The notes under the pieces: generated by a model
What the model was told of the DNA's origin: nothing
The model's database searches: none
Seen by the model: the letters and a program-made list of their open reading frames with translations, nothing else
In this document: piece after piece, positions 28,668-37,064 of the stretch
How positions within the stretch are numbered: the first letter of the stretch is position 1
Layout: each line of letters starts with the position of its first letter
Made by a program: the position numbers and the translations under genes
Source of the DNA: Reinekea marinisedimentorum
Lineage (GTDB): Bacteria; Pseudomonadota; Gammaproteobacteria; Pseudomonadales; Natronospirillaceae
Reading direction: 5' to 3'
NCBI RefSeq assembly: GCF_004341165.1
Contig: NZ_SLZR01000021.1
Coordinates: forward strand, 1-55,179
DNA length: 55,179 nt

Positions 28668-28706
28668 TACAGTATCGTGGCGAGGTTTGATTCAGAGCTT
28701 TTGAGT

Positions 28707-28798
28707 CATGCTCCTGACCAATAAGGGCATCTGAGGCATGGATGCCGAAGCTGAGCTCCATGGATGGATTTATGCGTCCCTTATTGGTCAGGAGCATG
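28707..28798. repeat. Folded inverted-repeat element 4
   Basis: Perfect 21-bp arms (28707-28727 and 28778-28798) surround a core with two hairpins: GGCAT/ATGCC around GG (28735-28746) and TCCAT/ATGGA around GG (28757-28768). Outside the arms, CAGAGCTT and AAGCTCTG (about 28693 and 28815) extend the palindrome with an interruption. Confidence 0.8.
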
Positions 28799-28912
28799 GC
28801 TTAAAAGCGGTGTAAAGCTCTGATGATCCAAGCATCCTTTTCGACGCCACAAAAAAGGCCACACCCATCGGTGCAGCCCTGCTCATTGAAGTAGGCTGAG
28901 TTGATCTAACCC

Positions 28913-30391
28913 TTAGTCTGCATCCCGTACCAGCAATGCATAGTTGAAAATACCAATATAGTCAGCGGCATTTTCAGACGCACTCAGGTCGAAGACGGTC
29001 GTCGTATCGCTTGGGTCAAACGCATACGGATAGGCTTCACCATACAAACGCTCCCACAACGCACGTGCCAGTGCTGGCTGCTGCGTTGCCGCACCGGTAA
29101 TGTCTTTGTAGTCGTTACGCATAGCACCCGGGCCGTGGGTATCGACAAAATCATCAACCGTCGCTGTCGCCGCGGCAGAAGAAGAGCTATCGCTTTGCGG
29201 CGCTTCACCCGGAGGCGGGCCCTGTGGCATTTCACCGTCTGGCATATCCGTACCCTGACCGGCAGGCGCACCGTCTTCCATCAGGTTAATGCCCCAGGCA
29301 CGGCCAAAGGCAAAGTACAGCGCGGTATCCGGGAAGTCACCACTGGTGGTGCTGGTCCACATGTAGCTGTCTGGGCGGCTCAGGTTAAAGTAGTTGGCAT
29401 CGGTTGCCGGCAGCGCGGTTTTACCGTACTGCACAATGCTCTGCAGCTCTTTGGCATCCGGCAGACGCCAATCGTTATAGCCCAGGTAATTGATGTCGTT
29501 CATCTTCTGGACCCAAGCCAGAGTATCGACCCAGGTGCGGCCCAAGCCGAAGCTGGCGTCTTTCATATGACGGGTACTGCCGTCATCGTTGACCGCACCG
29601 CTGTCCTGCTTGGTCCACATAAAGCCGGTCGCATGGTCGGTGATGGTGCCGTCGCCATTGTCTTCAAAATCGTTTACGCCATAAACGTTTTCCTGCCCGC
29701 GCACAGCACGCACGCCAGCGGGGATCGAACTGCCCTCGGCAGAGCCATCAATCAGGTAACCATCACCGTACGATTTTAAATGACCATCGGCCCAGTTAAA
29801 GCCGTAATTCTTTTCGTTCAGTTCATAGTCGTTTTGTGCCGGCATGACGGTGACCGAGCTGGTCCAGTACGAGCCGGTGTACGGGCGGTTTTCATCGTAG
29901 AAGAAATCGAAATAGTCGGTATCGATGTATGGGATGGCATTCGAAACGTCCTGCGCATCCAGGTTGCCGCCCAGGTGCGCGATTGAGAACGATTCCTTAA
30001 TGGTTGGTAACCGCCAGTCGCTGTAACCGCCAACATTCAGGCTAGCCACATAGGCGATGGCATCATCGTAGGTCATCTTGTCGGCAGGCGGTGTCTTCTG
30101 CCACATCAGGCCGGTGTTGTTGTCGGTGATGGTGCCGTCGCCGTTATCGGTATAGGAAGGCTGTAAGCCCTGGTATTGCGCATCCTGACCGTACAGCGGG
30201 TCGCCCTTTTCCGGGGCTTCAATAATGTTGCCATCGGCATCGTAAAAGTCGGTTTGCATCGCGTCGGTAACCGCGAATTTAACCTTAGGTAGTTCGGCGG
30301 CAGTGTCTTCTGCAGCCATGTAGGCGCATCCGCTGGTAACGGATAGGAGCCCGATCGAGAGTGTCAAGTAAGCGAGTCGGTTGGAATTCAT
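28913..30391 (-). CDS. Lipoprotein with two DUF1566 (Lcl C-terminal-like) domains
   Basis: This 492-residue lipoprotein has a signal peptide and lipobox (SVTSGC) at about Cys22. Two DUF1566 repeats are evident, each with DNGDGTITD, GLMW/GFMW and a GYSDWRLP or GYNDWRLP motif followed by W-T-S segments. This formylglycine-enzyme-like or lectin-like beta fold is common in exported proteins of unknown role. The C-terminal 90 residues contain a Met/Pro/Gly stretch (GTDMPDGEMPQGPPPGEAPQ) and an Ala/Ser linker, then a helical end. The start at 30391 follows AGGGG; the frame reaches to 30454. A hairpin with a T7 tail lies in its leader. Confidence 0.75.
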   Translation of the reverse strand: MNSNRLAYLTLSIGLLSVTSGCAYMAAEDTAAELPKVKFAVTDAMQTDFYDADGNIIEAPEKGDPLYGQDAQYQGLQPSYTDNGDGTITDNNTGLMWQKTPPADKMTYDDAIAYVASLNVGGYSDWRLPTIKESFSIAHLGGNLDAQDVSNAIPYIDTDYFDFFYDENRPYTGSYWTSSVTVMPAQNDYELNEKNYGFNWADGHLKSYGDGYLIDGSAEGSSIPAGVRAVRGQENVYGVNDFEDNGDGTITDHATGFMWTKQDSGAVNDDGSTRHMKDASFGLGRTWVDTLAWVQKMNDINYLGYNDWRLPDAKELQSIVQYGKTALPATDANYFNLSRPDSYMWTSTTSGDFPDTALYFAFGRAWGINLMEDGAPAGQGTDMPDGEMPQGPPPGEAPQSDSSSSAAATATVDDFVDTHGPGAMRNDYKDITGAATQQPALARALWERLYGEAYPYAFDPSDTTTVFDLSASENAADYIGIFNYALLVRDAD

Positions 30392-30452
30392 TGTGTACCC
30401 CTGTAATCGAGTTTTTGGCTTGAGTAGTTGCCGATTTTTTCTGTTTGGAGTC

Positions 30453-30481
30453 AAAAAAAGAACCCGTGTGGCTTAGGGCTC
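30453..30481 (-). terminator. Terminator-like hairpin in the leader of the DUF1566 gene
   Basis: On the minus strand GAGCCC (30481-30476) pairs with GGGTTC (30465-30460), one G-U included, followed by seven Ts ending about 60 bp before the ATG. No gene lies immediately upstream on that strand for it to terminate, so it may be an attenuator. Confidence 0.5.
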
Positions 30482-30834
30482 GCGGAGAAACGTCACTACC
30501 AAGCGTTCGCAACAGGCCGGTAAAAAACGCTGCTGGCCGCTGCGGGGTGAAGGATATATTTATGAGTAATAGGAATCTATAGCGGAAAAAATCAGCACAT
30601 TTCTGCCGTGAATAGAGGTAACAATCGGTATTCAGCCGCAGCCGTAACGGCCGCACAAAACAAACAGGCGTAGCTGATCATTTTGGATTCTTAATCGCCG
30701 GTAGCGATACAGGGGTCTCGTAAGTAGTGGTGTGAGAGGGATATTTCAGGTGGCCGGGCTCAACTAAGGCGGCGTCTGCAAAAGAAACGTGCAGCCGCCT
30801 GCCCAATGAAATTACCTAACACTGACAAAAAATA
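30482..30834. other. Intergenic region between the DUF1566 gene and cfa-type gene
   Basis: No gene is supported. A hairpin at 30767-30800 (AGGCGGC/GCCGCCT with TGCA/TGCA and a 3-nt bulge) lacks a T tail. A weaker ACTGA/TCAGT hairpin at about 30819-30838 overlaps the methyltransferase stop. One of these may end the ECF-controlled operon. Confidence 0.4.
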
Positions 30835-32067
30835 TCAGTACTTTCGTGCCACAAAATGAACGGTGCTGGTGGCGCGTTCCATAAAGGCACCTTCGCAATA
30901 GCACAAATAAAATTGCCACAGGTTTTTGAAGCGGTCATCGTACCCGTGCTGACAGATATGCGGCCAGTTTTCCATAAAACGCTGGTGCCAGTGGTTCAGC
31001 GTTCTCGCGTAATCCAGGCCAATATCGCTGATGGATTCCGTCACCATGCGGGTGTTTTTGGTCAGTCGTTCGGTTAGCAATGTTACCGAAGGCAAAAAGC
31101 CACCGGGGAAAATATAGCGCTGAATAAAATCGACATTGTTTAAGTAGTGCTTCAGGCGCTGGTCGGCAATGGTAATGGCCTGCAACAGCATTTTGCCCTG
31201 TGGCTTCAGCAGTGCATCGCATTGCTTAAAAAAGGTGTTCAGGTGCTCGTAGCCAACGGCTTCGATCATTTCCACAGACACCAGCTTATCGTATTGGCCG
31301 GTCAGCAGGCGGTAATCCTTCTTCAGAAGCGTAATTTGCTCCTGAAGACCCAAGTCTTTGATCCGAGCTTCCGCATAGGCGTGTTGAGCATCGGAAATGG
31401 TCGTCGTGGTTACCTTGCAGCCGTAGTGCTGAGCCGCGTAAATCGCTAACCCGCCCCAGCCGGTGCCAATCTCCAGCAGGTGATCCTCCGGTTGCAGCGC
31501 AAGCGCATCGCAAATGGTTTTGAACTTGTTAAGCTGGGCATCGTCGAGCGTTTGCGACTCATCTGCAAACACCGCAGATGAATAAGCCATCTCTTGATCG
31601 AGAAACTGCCCGAACAACTCGTTGCCTAAATCGTAATGCGCCAGGATGTTTTCTTTGGAACCCTGCACACTGTTGCCGCGCTTGCGGTGAAAAATCTTAT
31701 TTTTTGCTGCGCTGATCCAGCTGAAATACTTTTCTACCCTGTCGGTTACCTTTTGAGCACGAACAAAAAAACGGATCACGTTGGTCAGGTTATCGGTCTG
31801 CCACTTTTCATCCATATAGGCTTCGGCGGCACCAATGCTGCCGCCGCGAATGAACTGCTGGTAAACCGCCAGATCGTTGACAACAAGGGTTGCCGTCAAC
31901 GGCTCGGCATTTTCAGGTTGCCTGCCAAAGCGGAAGCGTTCGTTACCTTCAATGATGTGCAGCACACCGTTATCGATCTGAGAGAAGAAGTAATGCACCA
32001 GGGCCCGGCAGCGCAGAGTCAACCAGCTGTGGTGTTCCTTACTCAGCAGTTTAAATGTCTGTTCCAT
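30835..32067 (-). CDS. Cyclopropane-fatty-acid synthase-type SAM methyltransferase
   Basis: This 410-residue enzyme uses S-adenosylmethionine to alkylate the double bond of membrane phospholipid acyl chains. The SAM-binding loop is LLEIGTGWGGLAIYAA; the family's catalytic-domain segments NILAHYDLGNELFGQFLDQEMAYSSAVF and KLVSVEMIEAVGYEHLNTFF are intact, as is YIFPGGFLPS. It is the last gene of the NTF2/SDR/FAD/DUF1365 operon under the ECF-type promoter. In ChrR-controlled regulons such homologues are linked to methylated or furan fatty acids rather than plain cyclopropanes, so the product here may be one of those. No signal peptide; peripheral inner-membrane site expected. Confidence 0.9.
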   Translation of the reverse strand: MEQTFKLLSKEHHSWLTLRCRALVHYFFSQIDNGVLHIIEGNERFRFGRQPENAEPLTATLVVNDLAVYQQFIRGGSIGAAEAYMDEKWQTDNLTNVIRFFVRAQKVTDRVEKYFSWISAAKNKIFHRKRGNSVQGSKENILAHYDLGNELFGQFLDQEMAYSSAVFADESQTLDDAQLNKFKTICDALALQPEDHLLEIGTGWGGLAIYAAQHYGCKVTTTTISDAQHAYAEARIKDLGLQEQITLLKKDYRLLTGQYDKLVSVEMIEAVGYEHLNTFFKQCDALLKPQGKMLLQAITIADQRLKHYLNNVDFIQRYIFPGGFLPSVTLLTERLTKNTRMVTESISDIGLDYARTLNHWHQRFMENWPHICQHGYDDRFKNLWQFYLCYCEGAFMERATSTVHFVARKY

Positions 32068-32092
32068 TGTCTAAACCTCGTTAGCTGTTGCC

Positions 32093-32869
32093 TTACTTTA
32101 TCGTTGGGCTTTCAGTTTTTGTCTGGTAGGGGACAAATTTAATCTTTTTTATAAACAGGCGCAGCGCCTGTACATAAATGCCTTTTAATACCGATAGCGT
32201 CATCATCGGCTGTTGGTGCCAAACGCTTTTTAGGTTCTGGTTATTCAGTGCCAGCTTTTTCATCGCCAGTGTAGCGTCAAAGGCCACGGCACCATCGGTG
32301 CGTTTGTTTTCAATGCGAACACTCACTGCCTCGCTGTCATCCAAGGGTGGTTTGACCTGCCAGAAATACTTCATGTCTAAATCCATAAAGGGCGAGACAT
32401 GAAACGATTTCTCTGTTGGCTCCGGCCTGGCCATATCCACCAGATAATAGTGCCGCTGGTTCCACGGCGTATTGCTCACCTCTACCAGCATGTGACTGCA
32501 CTCGCCGGTTTCGCTGTAGCAGAACACAAAGTTCGCCGGGCTGAAGTAAAGCCCAAAGCAACGGCACTGCACCAGCAGCCTGTAACTTGCCGGTGCTTCA
32601 CGCAGACCCAGCTCTTTCAACTTGTCAGTTATACGCTCGCGCAGCGTAGGCCGATCACCCTTGATGTAATCGCTTTGCTTAAACCGGATCGGTTTAAAGC
32701 GGCCGGTGCCAAACAGGCGCAGGCCATCCAGTTTGTTTTGCTCCAGCTCGTCTACATCCAGCGCCAGCATATAGAGCGGGTAGGTAAAGCTGTGGTGCTT
32801 CTGCTCGAAACGCCGGTGATTAACCTTACCACTGTAAATAACGCTTTTTAGTGCCGCTGTGGTTGCCAT
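32093..32869 (-). CDS. DUF1365 protein
   Basis: This 258-residue protein shows the DUF1365 pattern: YSGKVNHRRFEQKHHSFTYPLYMLALDVDEL, CRCFGLYFSPANFVFCY, VEVSNTPWNQRHYYLV, and KSFHVSPFMDLDMKYFW. The fold and activity are not established. The gene nearly always lies between an FAD-dependent oxidoreductase and a Cfa-type methyltransferase, as here, so a role in modification of unsaturated membrane lipids is likely. It starts 3 bp after the oxidoreductase stop and precedes the methyltransferase by 25 bp. The C-terminal Lys-rich helix may touch the membrane. Confidence 0.88.
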   Translation of the reverse strand: MATTAALKSVIYSGKVNHRRFEQKHHSFTYPLYMLALDVDELEQNKLDGLRLFGTGRFKPIRFKQSDYIKGDRPTLRERITDKLKELGLREAPASYRLLVQCRCFGLYFSPANFVFCYSETGECSHMLVEVSNTPWNQRHYYLVDMARPEPTEKSFHVSPFMDLDMKYFWQVKPPLDDSEAVSVRIENKRTDGAVAFDATLAMKKLALNNQNLKSVWHQQPMMTLSVLKGIYVQALRLFIKKIKFVPYQTKTESPTIK

Positions 32870-32872
32870 AAA

Positions 32873-34138
32873 TTACCCCGTCGTTTTCAGGAAGCAGCCG
32901 AAGCGCCCGGCAACATCGACCGCGCTTTTCACGCCATCTTCATGAAAGCCGTTGTACCAGTAAGCACCGGTAAAGTGGGTGTGGTTGATGCCGCATATTT
33001 CGTTGCGCCGTTGCTGTGCTTCGATCGACTGTAAGTTAAAAACCGGATGATGGTAGGTGAAGCGGCGCAGTATTTTGCCTGGGTCGATGGCGGCATCCTG
33101 GTTCAGTGTGACGCAATAGGTTTGCTCGGTCTGCAAACCCTGCAGAATGTTCATGTTGTAGGTGACGCTGGCCGGGCGATCGCGGTCGCCATCCAGCTGA
33201 TAGTTCCAGGCCGCCCAGGCGCGTTTGCTGTTGGGCAGCATGTTGCTGTCGGTATGCAACACCACGCTGTTGGCGCGGTACGGAATGGCACCCAGTACCG
33301 CTTGTTCTGTGCTACTGGCATCGGCCAGCAGGGCCAGCGCTTCATCGCTGTGGCAGGCAAAGATGACTTCATCGAAGTGTTCACTGTCGGCGTTCTCGAA
33401 ATCTATGCTGACGCCGCTAGTATTGCGGGTCACAGCCTTAATGTTTGCATTCAGTTTTATCCGCTCTGCAAACGGCTGGCACAGCGGCGCAATGTACTCT
33501 TTGGAGCCACCGGGAATGACATACCACTGAGGCCGGTTTTGAATATCCAGTAAGCCGTGGTGTTGAAAAAAGCGGATGAAAAACTTCAGCTCGAAGGCTT
33601 CCATCTCTTGCAGCGATGACGACCAGATGGCTGCACCCATCGGCAGAATGTAGTGCTCGGCAAAGAAGCGGGAGAAGTTTTCCCGCGCCAGAAAACTGCC
33701 CAGCGTTTCATCGTTGCCGTCCATGCCCATGTAGTAGAGCCGTTGGCAGCTTTTGTTGAACCGAAGAATCTCGCGGATCAGGCCGATAAATTTTGGGCTC
33801 AGCAGGTTTTTACGCTGGGCAAACAGCGTATCCAGATTGTGGCCGTTGTATTCCAGGCCGGTCTGCTGATTGCTGACAGAAAAGCTCATGGTGGTCGGCT
33901 GTTTTGCAATGCCGATCTCAGCCATTAGCTTTAAAAACAGCGGGTAGGTGCGGTCGTTAAAGACAATAAAGCCGGTATCCACACTCAGCGGCTTGCCGTT
34001 ATCGTCAACCTCGACCGTAGCGGTGTGACCGCCAATGTAGTCGTTCTTTTCAAAAACGCTGACCCTGTGTTTTTTTGAAAGCAAATAGGCGGCGGTTAAT
34101 CCGGAGATGCCGCTGCCGATCACTGCGATGTTTTTCAC
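32873..34138 (-). CDS. FAD-dependent amine oxidase-type oxidoreductase
   Basis: This 421-residue flavoprotein has an N-terminal dinucleotide-binding motif (IAVIGSGISGLTAAYLLSKKHRVSVFEKND) and the GGHTATV segment of the family. The DTGFIVFNDRTYPLF, PMGAAIWSSS and VIPGGSKEY motifs match oxidoreductases that accompany DUF1365 and Cfa genes. The substrate is unproven; desaturation or oxygen insertion into a methylated acyl chain is a reasonable inference from the Rhodobacter furan-fatty-acid pathway. The start overlaps the SDR stop by 4 bp, so the genes are translationally coupled. Confidence 0.88.
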   Translation of the reverse strand: MKNIAVIGSGISGLTAAYLLSKKHRVSVFEKNDYIGGHTATVEVDDNGKPLSVDTGFIVFNDRTYPLFLKLMAEIGIAKQPTTMSFSVSNQQTGLEYNGHNLDTLFAQRKNLLSPKFIGLIREILRFNKSCQRLYYMGMDGNDETLGSFLARENFSRFFAEHYILPMGAAIWSSSLQEMEAFELKFFIRFFQHHGLLDIQNRPQWYVIPGGSKEYIAPLCQPFAERIKLNANIKAVTRNTSGVSIDFENADSEHFDEVIFACHSDEALALLADASSTEQAVLGAIPYRANSVVLHTDSNMLPNSKRAWAAWNYQLDGDRDRPASVTYNMNILQGLQTEQTYCVTLNQDAAIDPGKILRRFTYHHPVFNLQSIEAQQRRNEICGINHTHFTGAYWYNGFHEDGVKSAVDVAGRFGCFLKTTG

Positions 34139-34857
34139 GTTGCATTCCTTGCCATAATTTTGCGCCAGATAATATCTGGCAATGTGTTAAATAATTTTAG
34201 TATGAAAATAAATTTCCCGGGGAATTCAATCGTGGCCTTGCCTTTTTGCAACCCCTTAAAAGCGGCTGCGGCAGCCTGTTCACTGCTGATTAAAAACGGC
34301 ATATCAAAGTCGTTCTTATCGGTCAGTGGGGTTTTCACAAAGCCCGGTCGAATCAGCGAAACATGGATGTCGTGTTTTTTCAGATCCAGCGCCATGGTTT
34401 TTGCCAGGTAGTCGAGCCCGGCCTTGGAAGCACCATAAGCCTGCGCCCGTGGGAACGGCAGGTAAGTAACACTGGAGCTGACAAACGCAATGCGCCCGCC
34501 GGTTTTTATTTTGCTGACCAGTGCCTGCAGTAGATAGCCGGTCGCAATCAGGTTGGTGGTGATCACTCGCTGGAACAGGCTGGAATCAAAACGGGTGACG
34601 TCATCGATGTATTCGCAATCACCGGCATTAAGAATGGCCAGGTCGATATCTTCTATTGGGCCGAGCGTATGCAGTACATCCTGCTGATCGGTTATGTCGA
34701 AGTTCAGTGTGCGAATGTTGCCGTTACTGCGGGCCAGCTCGGCAAGGCGCTGCTGGTTGCGGCCGCAGGCAATTACGGTGCAGCCGTTTTCGGCATACAG
34801 CAGCGCCAGGCTTTTACCCAGGCCAGAGCTGGCACCGGTAATGAGAACTTTCTTCAT
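34135..34857 (-). CDS. Short-chain dehydrogenase/reductase
   Basis: This 240-residue NAD(P)-dependent enzyme has the glycine motif TGASSGLGKSLA, an NAG motif (LAILNAGDCEY), the catalytic Ser in AFVSSSVTYLP and Tyr/Lys in YGASKAGLDYLAK. CGRNQQ after the second strand suggests NADPH preference. The C-terminal extension (FPGKFIFILKLFNTLPDIIWRKIM) is amphipathic and could bind membrane. It lies between the NTF2-like gene (4-bp overlap) and the FAD oxidoreductase (4-bp overlap). The substrate is unknown. Confidence 0.9.
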   Translation of the reverse strand: MKKVLITGASSGLGKSLALLYAENGCTVIACGRNQQRLAELARSNGNIRTLNFDITDQQDVLHTLGPIEDIDLAILNAGDCEYIDDVTRFDSSLFQRVITTNLIATGYLLQALVSKIKTGGRIAFVSSSVTYLPFPRAQAYGASKAGLDYLAKTMALDLKKHDIHVSLIRPGFVKTPLTDKNDFDMPFLISSEQAAAAAFKGLQKGKATIEFPGKFIFILKLFNTLPDIIWRKIMARNAT

Positions 34858-35312
34858 TTCGATGCCCGCCTCTTCACCTGTTTAACGAACGCGCCGATCA
34901 CCGGAATTTGCTCGTAAAGCATGGCGCCCAAATCCAGGTAGTCGCGGTGGTAGTGCACGCGGCCATCGTGGCCTTTCAGCCGTGAGTGACCCTCAACGGT
35001 GACGGTTTTGCCGTTGTTGAGTTTGGGGTGGCGGTAGTTCATCACCCAATAGATGGCCGCTTCACGTTCGTTGAAGATGACGTCGGTAATCTCAAACCGG
35101 CATTCTTTCAGGTTGGTGTACAGGTTATGGAAGTAGCTCTGCAGATTACTGAGGCCACTGACGAAATGCATAGGGTCCTGAAACTCAACGGACTCAGCGT
35201 AGATGTCTTCAAGCAGGGTCAGGTTGTCTGTACTCAGCTGTTGGTAAGTGGTAACAAACTTGCTCAGCCAGTCTGGTTGCCCAGTCGTGGTGGAGCGGTT
35301 GTGGTTATCCAT
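34854..35312 (-). CDS. NTF2-like (SnoaL-type) small protein
   Basis: This 152-residue protein has the NTF2/SnoaL cone fold signature: LLEDIYAESVEFQDPMHFVSGLSNLQSYFHNLY, then ITDVIFNEREAAIYWVMNYRH and GHSRLKGHDGRVHYHRDYLDLG. It could be an isomerase, a ligand carrier or a scaffold; nothing here decides. It is the first gene of a five-gene operon on the minus strand. The start is 45 bp after the -10 element of a promoter shared with the sigma gene. The C-terminus is basic (KQVKRRASK). Confidence 0.85.
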   Translation of the reverse strand: MDNHNRSTTTGQPDWLSKFVTTYQQLSTDNLTLLEDIYAESVEFQDPMHFVSGLSNLQSYFHNLYTNLKECRFEITDVIFNEREAAIYWVMNYRHPKLNNGKTVTVEGHSRLKGHDGRVHYHRDYLDLGAMLYEQIPVIGAFVKQVKRRASK

Positions 35313-35357
35313 AAAGCCCTCCGAAGGGTGCTCAGAGCGTTATTAACGTTGTATGAA

Positions 35358-35385
35358 TATACGTGGCTACCTGGCTCTGAGATCA
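35358..35385 (-). promoter_or_regulatory. ECF-type promoter of the NTF2/SDR/FAD/DUF1365/cfa operon
   Basis: On the minus strand TGATCT (35385-35380), a 16-bp spacer and CGTATA (35363-35358) match the motif before the sigma gene and before the DUF2878 gene with identical spacing. Confidence 0.82.
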
Positions 35386-35416
35386 CTGGTCTATAAAGAG
35401 TAGACGCTTTATCGGA

Positions 35417-36370
35417 TTAATGGGTGTAGCGCAGCTTCAGCTCTTCCGGGTGCGGATTAAAGTAAAACTGCTGCTGCAGATAGCTTTGTGGGTACAGCTT
35501 CAGGTAGTGCTTTATTTGCTCGATGGGCACCAGCAGTGGCACCAGCCCTTGGCGGTAGCGGTGAATCTGCTCTGCCAGAATCTGTCGCTCCTGACTGGTC
35601 AGGTAATCGCCAAAATAACCCTGCAGGTGCTGCAGCGTGTTGGTGTGCTTTTTACGCGTGGCGATAATCTTCAGCGTTGCCATGCAACCGCTGATGTATT
35701 GCTCGGCCTGTTCCTCAACTGCCAGGCTGGCATCCGCCAGGATTTGCCCAAGGCGCTTCACCGCCAGTGGGTCGTGGCTCATCAGGGTGTATTTCATGCG
35801 GCTGTGAAAATCGATCAGGCGCTTGCGGGTGATGCCGGCCTGCTTCAGCTTTAACCATTGATTGTAGGCAAAGACGCGGGCGACAAAATTTTCGCGCAGG
35901 GCGGCGTCGTTCAGCCGGCCGTTTTCTTCACAGGGCAGCAGTGGGTTGGCCTGCATGATGGCCTGGGCAAATACGCCGACGCCATCGTGCCGGCTCGATT
36001 GACCGCTGGCGGCATACACCTTAACCCGTTCCATACCGCAACTTGGGCTTTTGGCGCAGAAGATAAAGCCGCTCAGGTGTGAAACATGCTGCGCCACCTG
36101 TTCGCTGTATTCCTGCATGGGCTCGGTCACATCGTTACTGCCATCGGCCGATGAAACAATGATGTTGCCGTCGATCTCGGTCTGGCGAATGGTCGGCCGT
36201 GGCACACTCATGCCAACGGCAACTTCCGGGCAGTAAGTTTTATAGGAAACATGCTTGCCCAGCTCTTCCACACAGAAGTGCGACTTTTTAGCGCTGCCAT
36301 CGTAACGCACCTTTTGCCCGGTTAAACAGGCGCTGATGCCAATCAGAATTGAGTCAGATACAGAGTCCAC
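35417..36370 (-). CDS. DUF523/DUF1722 fusion protein (YbgA-type)
   Basis: This 317-residue protein joins an N-terminal DUF523 domain (ISACLTGQKVRYDGSAKKS, YCPEVAVGMSVPRPTIRQ, FIFCAKSPSCGMERVKVY) to a C-terminal DUF1722 domain (LIDFHSRMKYTLMSHDP, YFGDYLTSQERQILAE). The Cys in ACLTG, CPE and SPSCG are typical of DUF523. The GTG start at 36370 has GGGAGG five bases upstream; the longer frame reaches into chrR. It follows chrR by 43 bp and is probably in the sigma operon. I recall such proteins near photolyase and ECF/ChrR genes, but no molecular activity is known to me. Confidence 0.85.
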   Translation of the reverse strand: MDSVSDSILIGISACLTGQKVRYDGSAKKSHFCVEELGKHVSYKTYCPEVAVGMSVPRPTIRQTEIDGNIIVSSADGSNDVTEPMQEYSEQVAQHVSHLSGFIFCAKSPSCGMERVKVYAASGQSSRHDGVGVFAQAIMQANPLLPCEENGRLNDAALRENFVARVFAYNQWLKLKQAGITRKRLIDFHSRMKYTLMSHDPLAVKRLGQILADASLAVEEQAEQYISGCMATLKIIATRKKHTNTLQHLQGYFGDYLTSQERQILAEQIHRYRQGLVPLLVPIEQIKHYLKLYPQSYLQQQFYFNPHPEELKLRYTH

Positions 36371-36413
36371 GGCGACCTCCCTTAATTTATTATTTGGCCC
36401 TGGCGTTGTTCCA

Positions 36414-37064
36414 CTAGTAAATAAGCTTACCAATCGGGTTCAGCAGCTTGTTCAGGCCCTTGTTAAAGTGCATGGAATTGTTGAGCACAGTGTAGCAGAG
36501 ACAGCCTTCATCGGTGACGGGGCTATGATGGTGCTCGCCGTTCAGCATGATGAAATCACCCGCAACATAGCTGCCCATATCGTCATGGAAGCTGCCATCA
36601 AGAATCAGCGTCAGCTCAAAGCCATTGTGGGTATGCTCCGGTACGCTGTTGTTGGGCAGAATCTGCAGCAGGCTGGCGCGAATGTCGCCATCATCGAGCG
36701 AAAGCCGGCTACGGGCAATGCCGCCAATGCCGCTCCACTTACCGGCGGCAACATTATTCAGCGCTGCCGGCAGTTGATAGCTGACACCGTTCACCGTCAG
36801 TGTTTTGTGCTGATAGCTGTTTGCCACGTCAATGGCATCGCTGCTGGTAATGGCATCGATCATGGCGCTCATATCCAGGCCGATCGGTTCGGCTTCGGCC
36901 AATTCAAAGTGCTGCTCGGCGTGCACCTCGTTCAACTGGGCAATGTCTGCCTGGCAGGCCGGGCACAACTCACGGTGCATGGCGATGCCGGCAGCCAGTG
37001 CGGCCGGCAGTTCGCCCTGTGTGTAGGCAACAAGGAGGTCATGGCTTGGGTGGTGCTTAATCAT
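36414..37064 (-). CDS. chrR: ChrR-type zinc anti-sigma factor with cupin domain
   Basis: This 216-residue protein would hold the ECF sigma factor inactive until a signal, singlet oxygen in Rhodobacter, triggers release. The N-terminal anti-sigma domain has the zinc ligands His30-x3-Cys34-x2-Cys37, with His5 as a candidate fourth. The C-terminal cupin domain has a second metal site: His144 and His146 (PEHTHNGFE), Glu150, and one of His178-180. These positions parallel those I recall for Rhodobacter ChrR. The start overlaps the sigma gene stop by 8 bp, the normal sigma/anti-sigma arrangement. Confidence 0.93.
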   Translation of the reverse strand: MIKHHPSHDLLVAYTQGELPAALAAGIAMHRELCPACQADIAQLNEVHAEQHFELAEAEPIGLDMSAMIDAITSSDAIDVANSYQHKTLTVNGVSYQLPAALNNVAAGKWSGIGGIARSRLSLDDGDIRASLLQILPNNSVPEHTHNGFELTLILDGSFHDDMGSYVAGDFIMLNGEHHHSPVTDEGCLCYTVLNNSMHFNKGLNKLLNPIGKLIY

